A stretch of DNA of 64,000 bases from positions 1-64,000 of the forward strand of contig NZ_BSFC01000015.1 in assembly GCF_027922145.1 (NCBI RefSeq). The letters run 5' to 3'. Made by a program: the position numbers and the translations under genes. The notes under the pieces were generated by a model. The model was not told the DNA's origin. It was given only the letters and a program-made list of their open reading frames with translations, and made no database searches. This document shows, piece by piece, positions 7,193 through 17,009 of the stretch (positions are counted from its first letter, which is position 1; each line of letters opens with the position of its first letter). The DNA is from Novosphingobium resinovorum (GTDB lineage: Bacteria > Pseudomonadota > Alphaproteobacteria > Sphingomonadales > Sphingomonadaceae).

Positions 7193-10066
7193 ATGAGTTC
7201 CAGAGCTCTAGTATGCACCCTCATGTTAGGCGTGAGCACTCTCGGACTGACACGCCCCGTGCTAGCACAGGATCAAAGTTCAACGGGGCTGGACGTGCCA
7301 GCGGAGAAAGCACCAGCCGCAGAAGACGATGTTGCCGCAACGCCTCAAGACATCATCGTCACGGGTTCGCGTGTCATCAGGGACGGCTCGGCCAGCCCGA
7401 CACCGCTCACAACCGTATCGACCGAAGCGCTGCTGGCGGCCTCCCCTTCGGGCACGATCTCGGATGCGTTGAATAATCTTCCGGTGTTCTCGGGCTCGCG
7501 TAATTCGTTCAGCAACCCTGGTTCCAACGCCACCGGCGTGCAGGGCGGCAACGGTGCCGCCAACGTCCTAAACTTGCGCAACCTGGGCACATACCGGACC
7601 CTCGTACTGTTCGACGGGCACCGTATTCCGCCCACGCTCTACAACTCGACCGTCGACGTCGATCTGATCCCGCAGGAACTGATCCAGAGCGTCGATGTCG
7701 TCACCGGCGGCGTTTCGGCAGTCTACGGCTCCGACGCTGTCTCGGGCGTGGTCAACTACGTGCTGAACAAGAAGTTCAACGGCTTCCGCGCCCATGCCGA
7801 GGCCGGCCTCTCGCAGTACGGAGATGCAGCGACCCGCAACATGGGCGGCGCAGCGGGCTTCGACGTCGGCGATCGCGGACACTTCGAGGCCAGCGTGCAG
7901 CACCGAGAGGCCGATGGCATCCTCCACCGCGTCGGTTCGCGCAGCTGGGACAACCTGGCCGCGCTGCAGGGCACGGGCTCGGCGACCAATCCTTATGTGC
8001 TGGACCAGGACGTGCGACTGGCTGCCTACAGCTTCGGCGGCAAGATCGCCTCGGGCGTGCTGGCCAACAAGACGTTCAACGCCAACGGCGTCCTCAGCGC
8101 CTTCGACGCCGGCACCTCGACCAACACCTCGTGCTGCCAGATCGGCGGCGACGGCGCCTACCAGGACGCCTCGATGATCTCTCCCTCGCGCGCGACGCAG
8201 CTGTTCGCCCGCTTCGACTATGACCTGACCGACGACGTCCACGTCTATGTGCAAGGCGCCGCCAACCTCAAGAAGAATAAGTCGTACACCGGCTGGAACG
8301 TCCTCAACGGCCTGACCATCAGCGCCGACAACGCTTTCCTGTCGCAGGACATCCAGGACCAGCTCGACGCCGCCGGGCAGACCACCTTCAAGATGAACGA
8401 AATCTGGTCGGGCGCCCCGCGCATCGAGGCGATGTCGAAGACCCGCCAGATCTACGTGAATGCGGGGATAGACGGCAAGCTGGGCGACTGGAACTGGGAC
8501 GCGACGTACACGCACGGGTCCTCGCGCCTGAAGACAGTTATCAGCAACATCCCCAACCAGCAGCGCCTTGCCGCCGCGCTGGACGCCGTGGTCGATCCGG
8601 CGACCGGCAATGTCGTGTGCGCGGCCTCGCTGGTCAACTCGGCCTATGCCAACTGCGTCCCGCTGAACCTCTTTGGCCCCACCGCGTCGAGCCAGGCCGC
8701 GCAGGACTATGTGCTGGGCAGCGTCGGCTTCCTGACGCACACCAACATGGACGCCGCCGATGCCGCGATCAGCGGCACCCCGTTCGACACCTGGGCCGGC
8801 CCGGTCAACCTCGCGGTCTCGGCCGAATGGCGCCGGGTCTCGTTCGACGCATCGAGCACCGCGACCGCCACCGACTATGCGGACTGCACCAACCTCACCT
8901 ACAACTGCAGCGTCACCACCGCGACCACTTCGGCGACGGCACTCTATCCCACCACCTTCCCCAACAGCGACACCGTCTCGCAGAGCGTCAAGGAAGCCGC
9001 ACTCGAAGTCGAGGTGCCGCTGCTCAAGGACGTTCCCCTCTTCCGCTCGCTCAAACTGAACGCGGCGGCGCGCTATACTGACTACAGCACCAGTGGTGAC
9101 TACTGGACGTGGAAGATTGGCGGTGTGTGGGAGGTCAACAACGACCTCAAGCTGCGCGGTACCATGTCGCGCGACATCCGGGCGCCCACGCTCTACGACC
9201 TGTTCCAGCCGACCACCGTCGTCGTGGGCACCTACACCGACGTCGCAGGCAACAAGTCTGTCTATGTGCCGTCGATCAACAACGGCAACCCGGATCTGAC
9301 CGCGGAAGTCGGCCGTACCTACACGGCAGGGGCCGTCTACAAGCCAAGCTTCCTGCCCAGCACGACCTTCACCGTGGACTATTACCACACCGTCGTTTCT
9401 GACGCGATCACCACGGTACAGGGCTTCAACGCCGCCACACAGCAGGCCTGCATCAACACCGGCCTGTACTGCAACCTGATCGAACGCAACGCCGACGGCG
9501 ACGTGACCGCATTCTACATCCGGCCGGAAAACATCGCCAAGGTAAAGACCTGGGGCATCGACGTCGAAGCCTCCTACGCCGGCCGCCTGTTCGACAAGGC
9601 GCTCAGCCTGCGCGTGCTGATGAACTACCAGCCGCACATCTACTACGAGCAGCCGGGCATCGCGACGATCGACCAGGGCGGCGCGGGCTGGGGCCAGAAC
9701 GGTCTGATGCCCAGCCCGAGTGTGCAGGTTTCCGCGTTCCTGGGCTACCAGCTGACGGATTCGATCAAGCTCGACCTGTTCGAGAAGTTCCGCAACAAGT
9801 TCCGCCGCAGCGGTGTCGAGGCGCAGGTGTTCGCGGACGAATACGTCAGCAGCTATGCGACCACCAACCTGACGCTCACCTTCGATACCGGTTCGGCATG
9901 GAAGCTCCAGGACGGCGCGTTCTACGTCAGCGTGAGCAACCTGTTCAACGCCAAGCCCCCGCTCAGCGGCTACTATTCGGGCCAGAGCTCGGCCGGGCAG
10001 TCTTATTCGTTCTCCGACGATCCGACCGGCCGCGCCTTCCTCGTGGGCTTCCGTGTCAAGGGCTGA
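7193..10066 (+). CDS. TonB-dependent outer-membrane receptor
   Basis: A 957-residue receptor with a signal peptide (cleavage near TRPVLAQDQ), a TonB-box-like segment (QDIIVTGSRV), a plug domain (about 60-200, with SVDVVTGGVSAVYGSDAVSG) and a 22-strand beta barrel. The IRAPTLYDLFQPTT region and the NLFNAKPP segment near the C-terminus are typical barrel features. The last residues (FLVGFRVKG) lack the usual terminal aromatic. The start is backed by GAAGGAAG 4 bases upstream. It is followed 8 bases later by an exported hydrolase and then by an esterase, a ThDP enzyme and an exporter-like MFS gene, so it probably imports an ester-type organic compound rather than iron. Confidence 0.93.
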   Translation: MSSRALVCTLMLGVSTLGLTRPVLAQDQSSTGLDVPAEKAPAAEDDVAATPQDIIVTGSRVIRDGSASPTPLTTVSTEALLAASPSGTISDALNNLPVFSGSRNSFSNPGSNATGVQGGNGAANVLNLRNLGTYRTLVLFDGHRIPPTLYNSTVDVDLIPQELIQSVDVVTGGVSAVYGSDAVSGVVNYVLNKKFNGFRAHAEAGLSQYGDAATRNMGGAAGFDVGDRGHFEASVQHREADGILHRVGSRSWDNLAALQGTGSATNPYVLDQDVRLAAYSFGGKIASGVLANKTFNANGVLSAFDAGTSTNTSCCQIGGDGAYQDASMISPSRATQLFARFDYDLTDDVHVYVQGAANLKKNKSYTGWNVLNGLTISADNAFLSQDIQDQLDAAGQTTFKMNEIWSGAPRIEAMSKTRQIYVNAGIDGKLGDWNWDATYTHGSSRLKTVISNIPNQQRLAAALDAVVDPATGNVVCAASLVNSAYANCVPLNLFGPTASSQAAQDYVLGSVGFLTHTNMDAADAAISGTPFDTWAGPVNLAVSAEWRRVSFDASSTATATDYADCTNLTYNCSVTTATTSATALYPTTFPNSDTVSQSVKEAALEVEVPLLKDVPLFRSLKLNAAARYTDYSTSGDYWTWKIGGVWEVNNDLKLRGTMSRDIRAPTLYDLFQPTTVVVGTYTDVAGNKSVYVPSINNGNPDLTAEVGRTYTAGAVYKPSFLPSTTFTVDYYHTVVSDAITTVQGFNAATQQACINTGLYCNLIERNADGDVTAFYIRPENIAKVKTWGIDVEASYAGRLFDKALSLRVLMNYQPHIYYEQPGIATIDQGGAGWGQNGLMPSPSVQVSAFLGYQLTDSIKLDLFEKFRNKFRRSGVEAQVFADEYVSSYATTNLTLTFDTGSAWKLQDGAFYVSVSNLFNAKPPLSGYYSGQSSAGQSYSFSDDPTGRAFLVGFRVKG

Positions 10067-10074
10067 GGCGGGAG

Positions 10075-11475
10075 ATGAACAGCAAGGCGCTCCCGATAAC
10101 CGCAGCGATAAAGGCAACCGTGGGCGCGGCGCTCCTCCTGCTGGGCAGCCAGCAGACGGCGGCTAAATCGCCAGTTCAGGCCGCTCCGGCGGTCAAGACC
10201 ACTTTCGTGCCGCTCGCGCGCGGGGTGCCGGGGGTGCTATACGAACCGACAGTGCCCGGGCCCAAGGCCGCGACCGCCGTGTTCGCGATGCATTCCTCGG
10301 CGGACTACCTGAGCTTTTCCGCTTGCACCGAACTGGCGCAGCGCGGCTACCGGGTCCTGTGCGCCAACAACAGCACCAGCAAGTCCGGCGCCGCCAACGA
10401 CGGCATGCTCGACCAGGTGCTGGTCGAGGCCAAGGCGGCGGTCTCATGGCTGCGGCGGCAGCCGGGCGTGCGGCACGTCGTGCTGCTGGGCCACAGCGGC
10501 GGCGGTACGGTGATGAGCGCCTACCAGTTCATCGCGGAGGGTGGCCTCGGCGCCTGCCGCTCGGCCGAAAAAATCTGGAAGTGCCCCGGCAGCCTGGCGG
10601 ATCTGCCCCCCGCCGATGGCGTGATGCTGATTGATTCCAACTGGGGCCTTGGCGCGATGACGCTGTTCAGCATCGACCCAGCCGTGAAGACCGAGGACAG
10701 CGGCACCGCGCTTGACCCGGCGCTGGACATGTACAATCCCGCCAACGGCTTCAGGGCAAGTGGCTCGCATTACCCGGCCGCCTTTACCCGCGCCTTCCTC
10801 AAGGCCGAAGGCGCCCGCAGCAACGCCCTGATCGCCAGCGCCGAAGCGCAGCTGGCCGCGATCGAGGCAGGCAAAGGCCCCTACTCGGACGATGCGCCCT
10901 TCGTGGTGCCCGGCGCGATCCTGCTCGGCAGCAACAACAAGTTGTTCTCGCAGGACGTCACGCTAATGGCGCACACGCGCAAGCCCTGGCCGCTGCTCCA
11001 CGCCGATGGGAGCATGACTAACGGGATCATTCCCACCGTACGCGTGCCGGAGAACCAGCATAGCCAGACCCCCTCGCTGATGAAGGGCGCGCTCAAGACG
11101 ACGGTGCGCAATTACCTCAGTTCCTACGCGATCCGCACTGGCCCAAACTTCGCCTACGACGCGAGTTCAGTGCACGGCGTGGAGTGGACCTCGACGTATG
11201 CCAGCCCTCCCGGCAACGTGCAGGGCATCACCGCCCCGCTGCTGGTGATGGGTATGACCGGGCACTGGGAATACCTCGCCAGCGAAACGATCTACGAACT
11301 CGCGAAAAGCCGGGACAAGTCGATCGCCTTCGTCGAAGGCGCGACGCATCTCTACGACACCTGCAAGGCCTGCGAACACACGCCTGGGCAGTTCGGCGAT
11401 ACGCTGACGACAACCTACGACCATATCGACGGCTGGCTGAGCAAGCCGGGACGCTTTACCGATCGTCCCCATTGA
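10075..11475 (+). CDS. Exported alpha/beta hydrolase of unknown substrate
   Basis: A 466-residue protein starting at ATG 10075, with a signal peptide to about residue 30 (LLLLGSQQTAAKS). The nucleophile elbow is GHSGGG at about residue 142 and a likely catalytic histidine is in EGATHLYDT near the C-terminus. The acid residue is not obvious. The long insert rich in short-chain residues between the elbow and the last strands (SADYLSFSACTELAQRGYR is before it) suggests a lid. It sits 8 bases after the receptor gene and 40 bases before the carboxylesterase fusion, so the three are probably co-transcribed and act on the same imported compound. Confidence 0.75.
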   Translation: MNSKALPITAAIKATVGAALLLLGSQQTAAKSPVQAAPAVKTTFVPLARGVPGVLYEPTVPGPKAATAVFAMHSSADYLSFSACTELAQRGYRVLCANNSTSKSGAANDGMLDQVLVEAKAAVSWLRRQPGVRHVVLLGHSGGGTVMSAYQFIAEGGLGACRSAEKIWKCPGSLADLPPADGVMLIDSNWGLGAMTLFSIDPAVKTEDSGTALDPALDMYNPANGFRASGSHYPAAFTRAFLKAEGARSNALIASAEAQLAAIEAGKGPYSDDAPFVVPGAILLGSNNKLFSQDVTLMAHTRKPWPLLHADGSMTNGIIPTVRVPENQHSQTPSLMKGALKTTVRNYLSSYAIRTGPNFAYDASSVHGVEWTSTYASPPGNVQGITAPLLVMGMTGHWEYLASETIYELAKSRDKSIAFVEGATHLYDTCKACEHTPGQFGDTLTTTYDHIDGWLSKPGRFTDRPH

Positions 11476-11515
11476 GGCTGCCGGCCCGAGAGGCGTCGTA
11501 ACAATACAAAAAGGA

Positions 11516-13765
11516 ATGAAGATGCGCAGCAAGCTGGGCCACTCGGCTCTCGTCGCCTCGGGCCTTGCCGCCCTGGCATTCGCCGGTGCCGGCCATTCGC
11601 AGACGGCGGCTCAGGCGATGCCGACGACCATCGGCCATGACGCGCAATTGCTGATCACCGCAGTTCCCGCGCGAGGCAAGGCCGCGCTGTCGGTGACGAG
11701 CCCGGCCTTCGCCGCCGGCGCCGACATTCCGCTGGCGAGCACGCAGTACGGCGACAACCAATTCCCCGGCCTTGCGTGGACCCGTGGTCCGAAGGGGACG
11801 CGCTCCTACGTCGTCGTGATCCAGGGCATGCTCGGCAAGGACGGCGCGCTGGAGGCCCGCACCAGCATCCATTTCGTCGCCTACGACATCCCGGCAGGGA
11901 CCACCTCACTAACGCAAGGGATGACCACGCTGCCCGCAGGCGCCGCCTATGGCCCGAACGTTCACGGCCCTGCCGCCGCCTATGCCGGGCCGCATACCCA
12001 CGACGCCAGCCGTCACCCCTATCACGCGCAGGTGTTCGCGCTGGACTCCGCTCTGGATGCCCGCGCCGGGGCCAGCTTTGCGGCGCTCAGGGCGGCGATG
12101 GCGGGCCATGTCCTCGCCTCGGGCGAACTGGTGGGCTTCGCCGCGAAGCCCGCGTCGGCGCTGGGCGCAGGCGAACTCGCCGCATCCGTGCCGGTCAGGA
12201 TCGAGACCGGGCAGATCACCGGCGGTCCCGGCCGCGATACGTCGGTCGCGGTCTACAAGGGCATCCCCTATGCCGCGCCGCCGGTGGGCGATTTGCGCTG
12301 GCGCGCACCTGCCCCGGCCCTGCCCTGGACCGGCACGCGCAAGACCGAGACCTTCGGCCACGCGTGCCCGCAGCCCGGCGGCGAGATGGCGCGCGGCATG
12401 GCGCAAAGCGAGGACTGCCTTACGCTCAACGTGTGGTCGGGCGCCAAACCGGGCAGCGGCGAGAAGCGGCCGGTCTACGTGTGGATCTATGGCGGCGGGT
12501 TCATCGGCGGCACCGGCGCCAGCCCGGAGTTCGACGGCGAGGGCCTGGCGAAGAAGGGCGTGGTCGTCGTGACCTTCAATTACCGCGTCGGGGCGCTCGG
12601 GTTCCTTGCAACGCCAGAACTGAGCAAGGAGTCCCGCCACGGTGCCTCGGGCAATTACGGATTGCTCGACGATATCGCGGCGCTCCAGTGGGTCCAGCGC
12701 AACATCGAGGCCTTCGGCGGGGACCCGGCGCAAGTGACAATCGGCGGGCAGTCCGCCGGGGCCGGCTCGGTCGGTTTCCTGTCGATGTCCCCGCTCGCCA
12801 GGGGGCTGTTCCGCGCCGGGATCGCCGAAAGCCACGCGCGCTATCCGCGTGATACCGAACTGCGCTACCTTTCGGTCTCGTGGCGCCCGCTCGCATCGGC
12901 CGAGAAGCAGGGCGCGAAGTACGCCGCCGATCATGGCGCGAAAACCCTGGCCGAGCTGCGCGCGATGCCGTGGCAGCAGGTGATCGAGGGCAGCGCCACG
13001 ATCGACGCCGGGGTCGAGACCGGCAGCGACGGTAAACCGCCGCTGTTCCGTCCGGTGGTGGACGGCTGGGTGATCCCTAAATCGTACTGGGACACCTACC
13101 AGTCGGGCACCCAGAACCGGATCGCCTACGTCGCGGGCAACAACAAGGACGAGACCGGCGCCGTCCCCGAAACCGCCTTCGCGGCGCTGCGCGCCAGCAA
13201 GACCCCGCCCCGCGCGGGCATGCCGCAGACCAGCGTCACCGTTGCTCAGTTCGAAGCCTCCGCCCGGCGCAAGTTCGGCAAGCTGGCCAGCGAGTTCCTC
13301 AAGCTCTACCCGGCCCGCACTGACGACGAAGCGGCCCTGCAGAACAACGCCTCGGTCCGCGACAATTCCCGCGTATCGACGTGGTTGTGGGGCACGCTGT
13401 GGACCAGGGCGAACCCGCAGCCGCTGCACACCTACTTCTGGACCCACGCCATCCCGGGACCCAGCCACGATACCCGAGGTGCGTTTCACGGCTCGGAGAT
13501 TCCTTACGCTTTCAACAGCCTCGACGCCCTGCCGCAACCGTGGACGGCGCAGGACCGCGCGATCGCGGAAACGATGTCGTCCTACTGGGCCAACATTATC
13601 AAGACCGGCAATCCGAACGGGCCCGGCCTGCCCGAATGGCCGGCCTACTCCGCCCAAGTGCCGCAGGTGATGGAACTGGGCGACAACTTCGGCCCAATCC
13701 CGGCAGCGAGCTCGGAAAAAGTCGATTTCTGGAAGCGTTTCTACGCCACACAGCCAGCCTGGTGA
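11516..13765 (+). CDS. PEBP (YbhB/YbcL)-carboxylesterase type B fusion protein
   Basis: A 749-residue exported protein with two domains. After a signal peptide (cleaved near AGHSQTAAQA), residues about 40-215 are a phosphatidylethanolamine-binding/Raf-kinase-inhibitor-like domain: SPAFAAGADIPL, IHFVAYDIPAGTTSL, and GPHTHDASRHPYHAQVFALD. Residues about 230-745 are a type B carboxylesterase: the oxyanion stretch YVWIYGGGFIGGTG, the nucleophile GGQSAGAGS (Gln in place of the common Glu before Ser), the acid in NNKDETG and the histidine in AFHGSEIPYAFN. The esterase triad looks intact. PEBP and carboxylesterase domains are normally separate proteins, so the fusion is unusual. The gene lies between an alpha/beta hydrolase and a ThDP enzyme. 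Confidence 0.85.
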   Translation: MKMRSKLGHSALVASGLAALAFAGAGHSQTAAQAMPTTIGHDAQLLITAVPARGKAALSVTSPAFAAGADIPLASTQYGDNQFPGLAWTRGPKGTRSYVVVIQGMLGKDGALEARTSIHFVAYDIPAGTTSLTQGMTTLPAGAAYGPNVHGPAAAYAGPHTHDASRHPYHAQVFALDSALDARAGASFAALRAAMAGHVLASGELVGFAAKPASALGAGELAASVPVRIETGQITGGPGRDTSVAVYKGIPYAAPPVGDLRWRAPAPALPWTGTRKTETFGHACPQPGGEMARGMAQSEDCLTLNVWSGAKPGSGEKRPVYVWIYGGGFIGGTGASPEFDGEGLAKKGVVVVTFNYRVGALGFLATPELSKESRHGASGNYGLLDDIAALQWVQRNIEAFGGDPAQVTIGGQSAGAGSVGFLSMSPLARGLFRAGIAESHARYPRDTELRYLSVSWRPLASAEKQGAKYAADHGAKTLAELRAMPWQQVIEGSATIDAGVETGSDGKPPLFRPVVDGWVIPKSYWDTYQSGTQNRIAYVAGNNKDETGAVPETAFAALRASKTPPRAGMPQTSVTVAQFEASARRKFGKLASEFLKLYPARTDDEAALQNNASVRDNSRVSTWLWGTLWTRANPQPLHTYFWTHAIPGPSHDTRGAFHGSEIPYAFNSLDALPQPWTAQDRAIAETMSSYWANIIKTGNPNGPGLPEWPAYSAQVPQVMELGDNFGPIPAASSEKVDFWKRFYATQPAW

Positions 13766-13862
13766 AGCGCGGCGAACCTATCTCTGCGCTATCGCCTTCG
13801 ATACATCGTTGTCAGCAAGCAGGCATAGGGAAGGGCGTCCGGGACCGAGGAGATAGCGGAAG

Positions 13863-15551
13863 ATGCCAATGCTGAACGGCGCCGAAGCAACAGTACGAAT
13901 GCTTCAACTTTATGGAGTCCGCCATATTTTCGGACTGTGCGGTGACACCAGCCTTCCGTTCTATGACGCACTCGCCCGGCTCGACCACGGCATCGACCAT
14001 GTCCTGACCCGCGACGAGCGCAGCGCCGGCTACATGGCCGATGCCTATGCCCGCCTCACCGGTCGCCCGGGTGTCTGCGAAGGTCCAAGCGGAGGGGGGG
14101 CAACCTACATCCTGCCAGGGGTAGTGGAAGCGAACGAAAGCGGTATCGCCCTCCTCGCGATCACCTCGGACATACCGGTATCCGGCCGCGGCCATTTCGC
14201 CCTTACCGAACTCGACCAGAAGGCGCTGTACGCTCCGCTGACCAAGTGGAATGCGGTGGTCGACCGGGCCGATCAGATTCCGCATCTGCTGCGTACCGCT
14301 TTTCGTGCGATGACTACGGGCCGCACCGGCGCGGCGCACATCGGATTGCCCTACGACCTCCAGAAGCACGAGATCGACGCGGATCTGCTCTGGGCCCAAA
14401 GCGAAAACGCCCGTTTCCCCGCCCTGCGCTGTGGCCCCGACCCCGACGCGGTGGAGCAAGCGGCCGAGGTTATCCTCGCGGCCCGAGCGCCGGCATTCAT
14501 CGTGGGCGGCGGTGTCGCGATATCCGGGGCAGAAGCATCCCTGCGCGCGCTGGCCGAACTGCTCGAGGCACCCGTCGCCATGTCCGTCAGTGGGCACGGC
14601 GCCCTGGCCGATCGCCATCCCCTCGCTGTCGGGGTCGTCGGCACCAACGGTGGCACCCAGGAAACCCGCGAGGCCATCGCCGACGCGGACACGGTGATCT
14701 TCGTCGGCTGCCGCGCGGGATCGACCACGACCGAACACCGCACCGTCCCTGGCAGGGACGTGCGCATCGTGCACATTGACGTCGATCCGATGGCGATTGG
14801 CACCAACTATCGGACCGACGCAATTCTGCTCGGCGACGCGCGTCTGTGCCTCGACGCATTGCGCAGCGCGATTGCCCGCCGCCTCAAGGGCCGGCAACGC
14901 AGCACCGGTGCAAGCGAACGGCTGGCCTTGCTCAAGATCCGCAAGCGCGAGTCCTTCGCTCGCCTGGCCGCATCGACACAAGCGCCAATCCGCCCCGAGC
15001 GCGTCGTCGCTGCGCTTCAGGCGGCGCTTCCGCGCGAGAGCGTAATCGTTGCCGATCCCGGCACACCCTGCCCTTACTTCTCCGGCCATTTCGCGCTGGA
15101 CGAAGGAAGCCGCATCATCACCAACCGCGCGCAGGGCGCGCTGGGCTTCGCCTTGCCTGCCGCGATCGGCGCCTGCTACGCCGCTCCGTCGTCCAAGGTA
15201 GTGGCAGTCATGGGGGACGGTAGCTTCGGCTTTGCCGTGGGGGAGATGGAAACAGTGGTGCGCAAGCAACTGCCGTTGACGATGGTCGTCCTCTCCAACT
15301 CTTCCTACGGCTGGATCAAGGCCAGCCAGAAGACCGGCTACGGCGAGCGATACTTCTCCGTGGATTTCAACCGTACTGACCATACCCGTATCGCCGAGGC
15401 CTATGGCGTCAAAGCTTGGACAGTGAGCGACCCGGGCGAACTCGATGCGGTAGTCCGCGCCGCGATCGCACACGATGGCCCCACACTGATCGACGTCATT
15501 TCGCAGCCGCTGGAACAATCGAACGTGCCTGTCAGCCAGTGGATGGGATGA
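13863..15551 (+). CDS. Thiamine-diphosphate-dependent enzyme, acetolactate-synthase-like
   Basis: A 562-residue three-domain ThDP enzyme. The pyrimidine-binding N-domain starts LNGAEATVRMLQLYGVRHIF and has the catalytic Glu in TRDERSAGYMADAYAR (about residue 58). The middle domain runs to about 340. The PP domain has the ThDP motif MGDGSFGF ending in NSSYG (about 450-480). It is too divergent from the acetolactate synthase catalytic set to claim branched-chain biosynthesis, and no regulatory small subunit is nearby. Carboligation or decarboxylation of a 2-keto acid released by the preceding hydrolases is an inference. It overlaps the MFS gene by 4 bases (ATGA). Confidence 0.85.
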   Translation: MPMLNGAEATVRMLQLYGVRHIFGLCGDTSLPFYDALARLDHGIDHVLTRDERSAGYMADAYARLTGRPGVCEGPSGGGATYILPGVVEANESGIALLAITSDIPVSGRGHFALTELDQKALYAPLTKWNAVVDRADQIPHLLRTAFRAMTTGRTGAAHIGLPYDLQKHEIDADLLWAQSENARFPALRCGPDPDAVEQAAEVILAARAPAFIVGGGVAISGAEASLRALAELLEAPVAMSVSGHGALADRHPLAVGVVGTNGGTQETREAIADADTVIFVGCRAGSTTTEHRTVPGRDVRIVHIDVDPMAIGTNYRTDAILLGDARLCLDALRSAIARRLKGRQRSTGASERLALLKIRKRESFARLAASTQAPIRPERVVAALQAALPRESVIVADPGTPCPYFSGHFALDEGSRIITNRAQGALGFALPAAIGACYAAPSSKVVAVMGDGSFGFAVGEMETVVRKQLPLTMVVLSNSSYGWIKASQKTGYGERYFSVDFNRTDHTRIAEAYGVKAWTVSDPGELDAVVRAAIAHDGPTLIDVISQPLEQSNVPVSQWMG

Positions 15552-16858
15552 CCATGACTGACGGCGTACCACTCCGCGGCGGACCATTCGCCTATCGCGA
15601 CTTCCGCTTGTTCTGGATAGCGCGGATGGCATCGATGCTATCCCAGAGCAGCCTGGTAATTGCGCTGGGCTGGCTGGTTTACGATGTCGCCCGCAGGACG
15701 ATGGACGTGCGCGAGGCCGCGCTCCAGCTCGGCCTCATCGGTCTGGTCCAGTTCGTGCCGATGTTCGTGCTGACGCCGCTGACGGGCTGGATGGCCGATC
15801 GCTACGACCGCCGCCACATGGCCGGATGGTCGTGCATCGCGCAACTGGCCGGCGCGGTGGTGCTGGCCTGGATGGTCCATGACGGGCGCGGATCCCTGCT
15901 CACGTACTTCCTGATCGCGGCTCTGACCGGTATCACCCGTGCCGTCTACCGTCCGCCGATCAACGCCCTCGCACCCAACACCGTGCCGCGCCCGCTGCTC
16001 CCGCGCGCGGTCGCTGCGAACGCCGTCGCCGGGCGGGTCGGTGCGATCCTCGGCCCGGTGGTGGGCGGCTACGCCTATGCCATCGCGCCCTACTTCGCCT
16101 TCGCGCTGAGTGCGGCGCTGCTGGCGCTGTCTTCGGGCGCGCTGTTCGCGATCAGCGCGATCGAGCGGCAGGAACTCGACCGTAACCGCCATCCGCTGCG
16201 CCAGATGGTCGACGGGCTGACGTACGTGCTGCGTCACAAGCTGGTGCTCGGCGCGATCAGCCTCGACCTCGTCGCTGTGCTGCTGGGCGGGGCGACCGCG
16301 CTGCTTCCGGTCTACGCGCGAGACATCCTCCACGTCGGCCCGGCGGGCCTCGGCAACTTGCGTGCCGCGCCCGCGATCGGCGCGTTGGCTTCGGGGCTAT
16401 GGCTGTCATGGAAACCGCTGGACGGCAGGGTCGGCATCAAAATGCTTGTCTCGGTCGTCATCTTCGGCATCGCCACGATCGTCTTTGGCCTGTCACGCTC
16501 GCTGCCGCTGTCGCTGGTGTGCATGGCGGTGCTGGGCGGTGCGGACATGATCTCTGTCTACGTGCGCCAGTCGCTGGTGCAGATCGCCACCCCCGATGCC
16601 ATGCGCGGCCGGGTCGGCGCGATCTCCTCGCTGTTCGTCTCCGCATCCAACGAGCTGGGCGAAGCCGAGAGCGGTTTCCTCGCCGCCGCCATAGGCCCGG
16701 TTCTGGCAGTGGTGCTGGGCGGCGCCGGGACCATTGCCGTAGTTGTACTATGGGCCCGCTGGTTCCCGGCGCTGCGCAAGGCCGACAGCTTCGAGCACCA
16801 CATCGAGGAAGTGGTGTCCGCTGCAGCGCCAGGAGAGCGCGGTAGCCGAATTCCTTAG
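15548..16858 (+). CDS. MFS transporter, EntS/MFS_3 type
   Basis: A 436-residue integral membrane protein with about 12 predicted transmembrane segments. It starts FAYRDFRLFWIARMASMLSQ, typical of the MFS_3 (enterobactin-exporter-like) family, and has the loop 2-3 signature GWMADRYDRRHMAG. ATG 15548 overlaps the stop of the ThDP enzyme, so the two are coupled. This subfamily usually exports, so export of a pathway intermediate or toxic by-product is possible. Last gene of the operon that begins with the receptor at 7193. Confidence 0.88.
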   Translation: MTMTDGVPLRGGPFAYRDFRLFWIARMASMLSQSSLVIALGWLVYDVARRTMDVREAALQLGLIGLVQFVPMFVLTPLTGWMADRYDRRHMAGWSCIAQLAGAVVLAWMVHDGRGSLLTYFLIAALTGITRAVYRPPINALAPNTVPRPLLPRAVAANAVAGRVGAILGPVVGGYAYAIAPYFAFALSAALLALSSGALFAISAIERQELDRNRHPLRQMVDGLTYVLRHKLVLGAISLDLVAVLLGGATALLPVYARDILHVGPAGLGNLRAAPAIGALASGLWLSWKPLDGRVGIKMLVSVVIFGIATIVFGLSRSLPLSLVCMAVLGGADMISVYVRQSLVQIATPDAMRGRVGAISSLFVSASNELGEAESGFLAAAIGPVLAVVLGGAGTIAVVVLWARWFPALRKADSFEHHIEEVVSAAAPGERGSRIP

Positions 16859-17009
16859 GTGGCGTGAACAAATTTGGGAATGGCTATATCCCCCCAGCGC
16901 CGGTCAGCCACGCTCCGGGATGGATCCCGGCCGTAAACGGAACGGCAGGTTGCAGGGAGCAGCATCAGTATAGCTGATGCTTTGGCTACGCGAGGTTAGC
17001 ACTGGAGGG

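Noticed and set aside
7568..10117. 849-residue open frame antisense to the TonB receptor
   Set aside because: GC-rich third-position shadow of the receptor; the plus strand has signal peptide, plug and barrel features, the minus frame none.
11909..13657. 582-residue open frame antisense to the esterase fusion
   Set aside because: Shadow of a clear type B carboxylesterase on the other strand.
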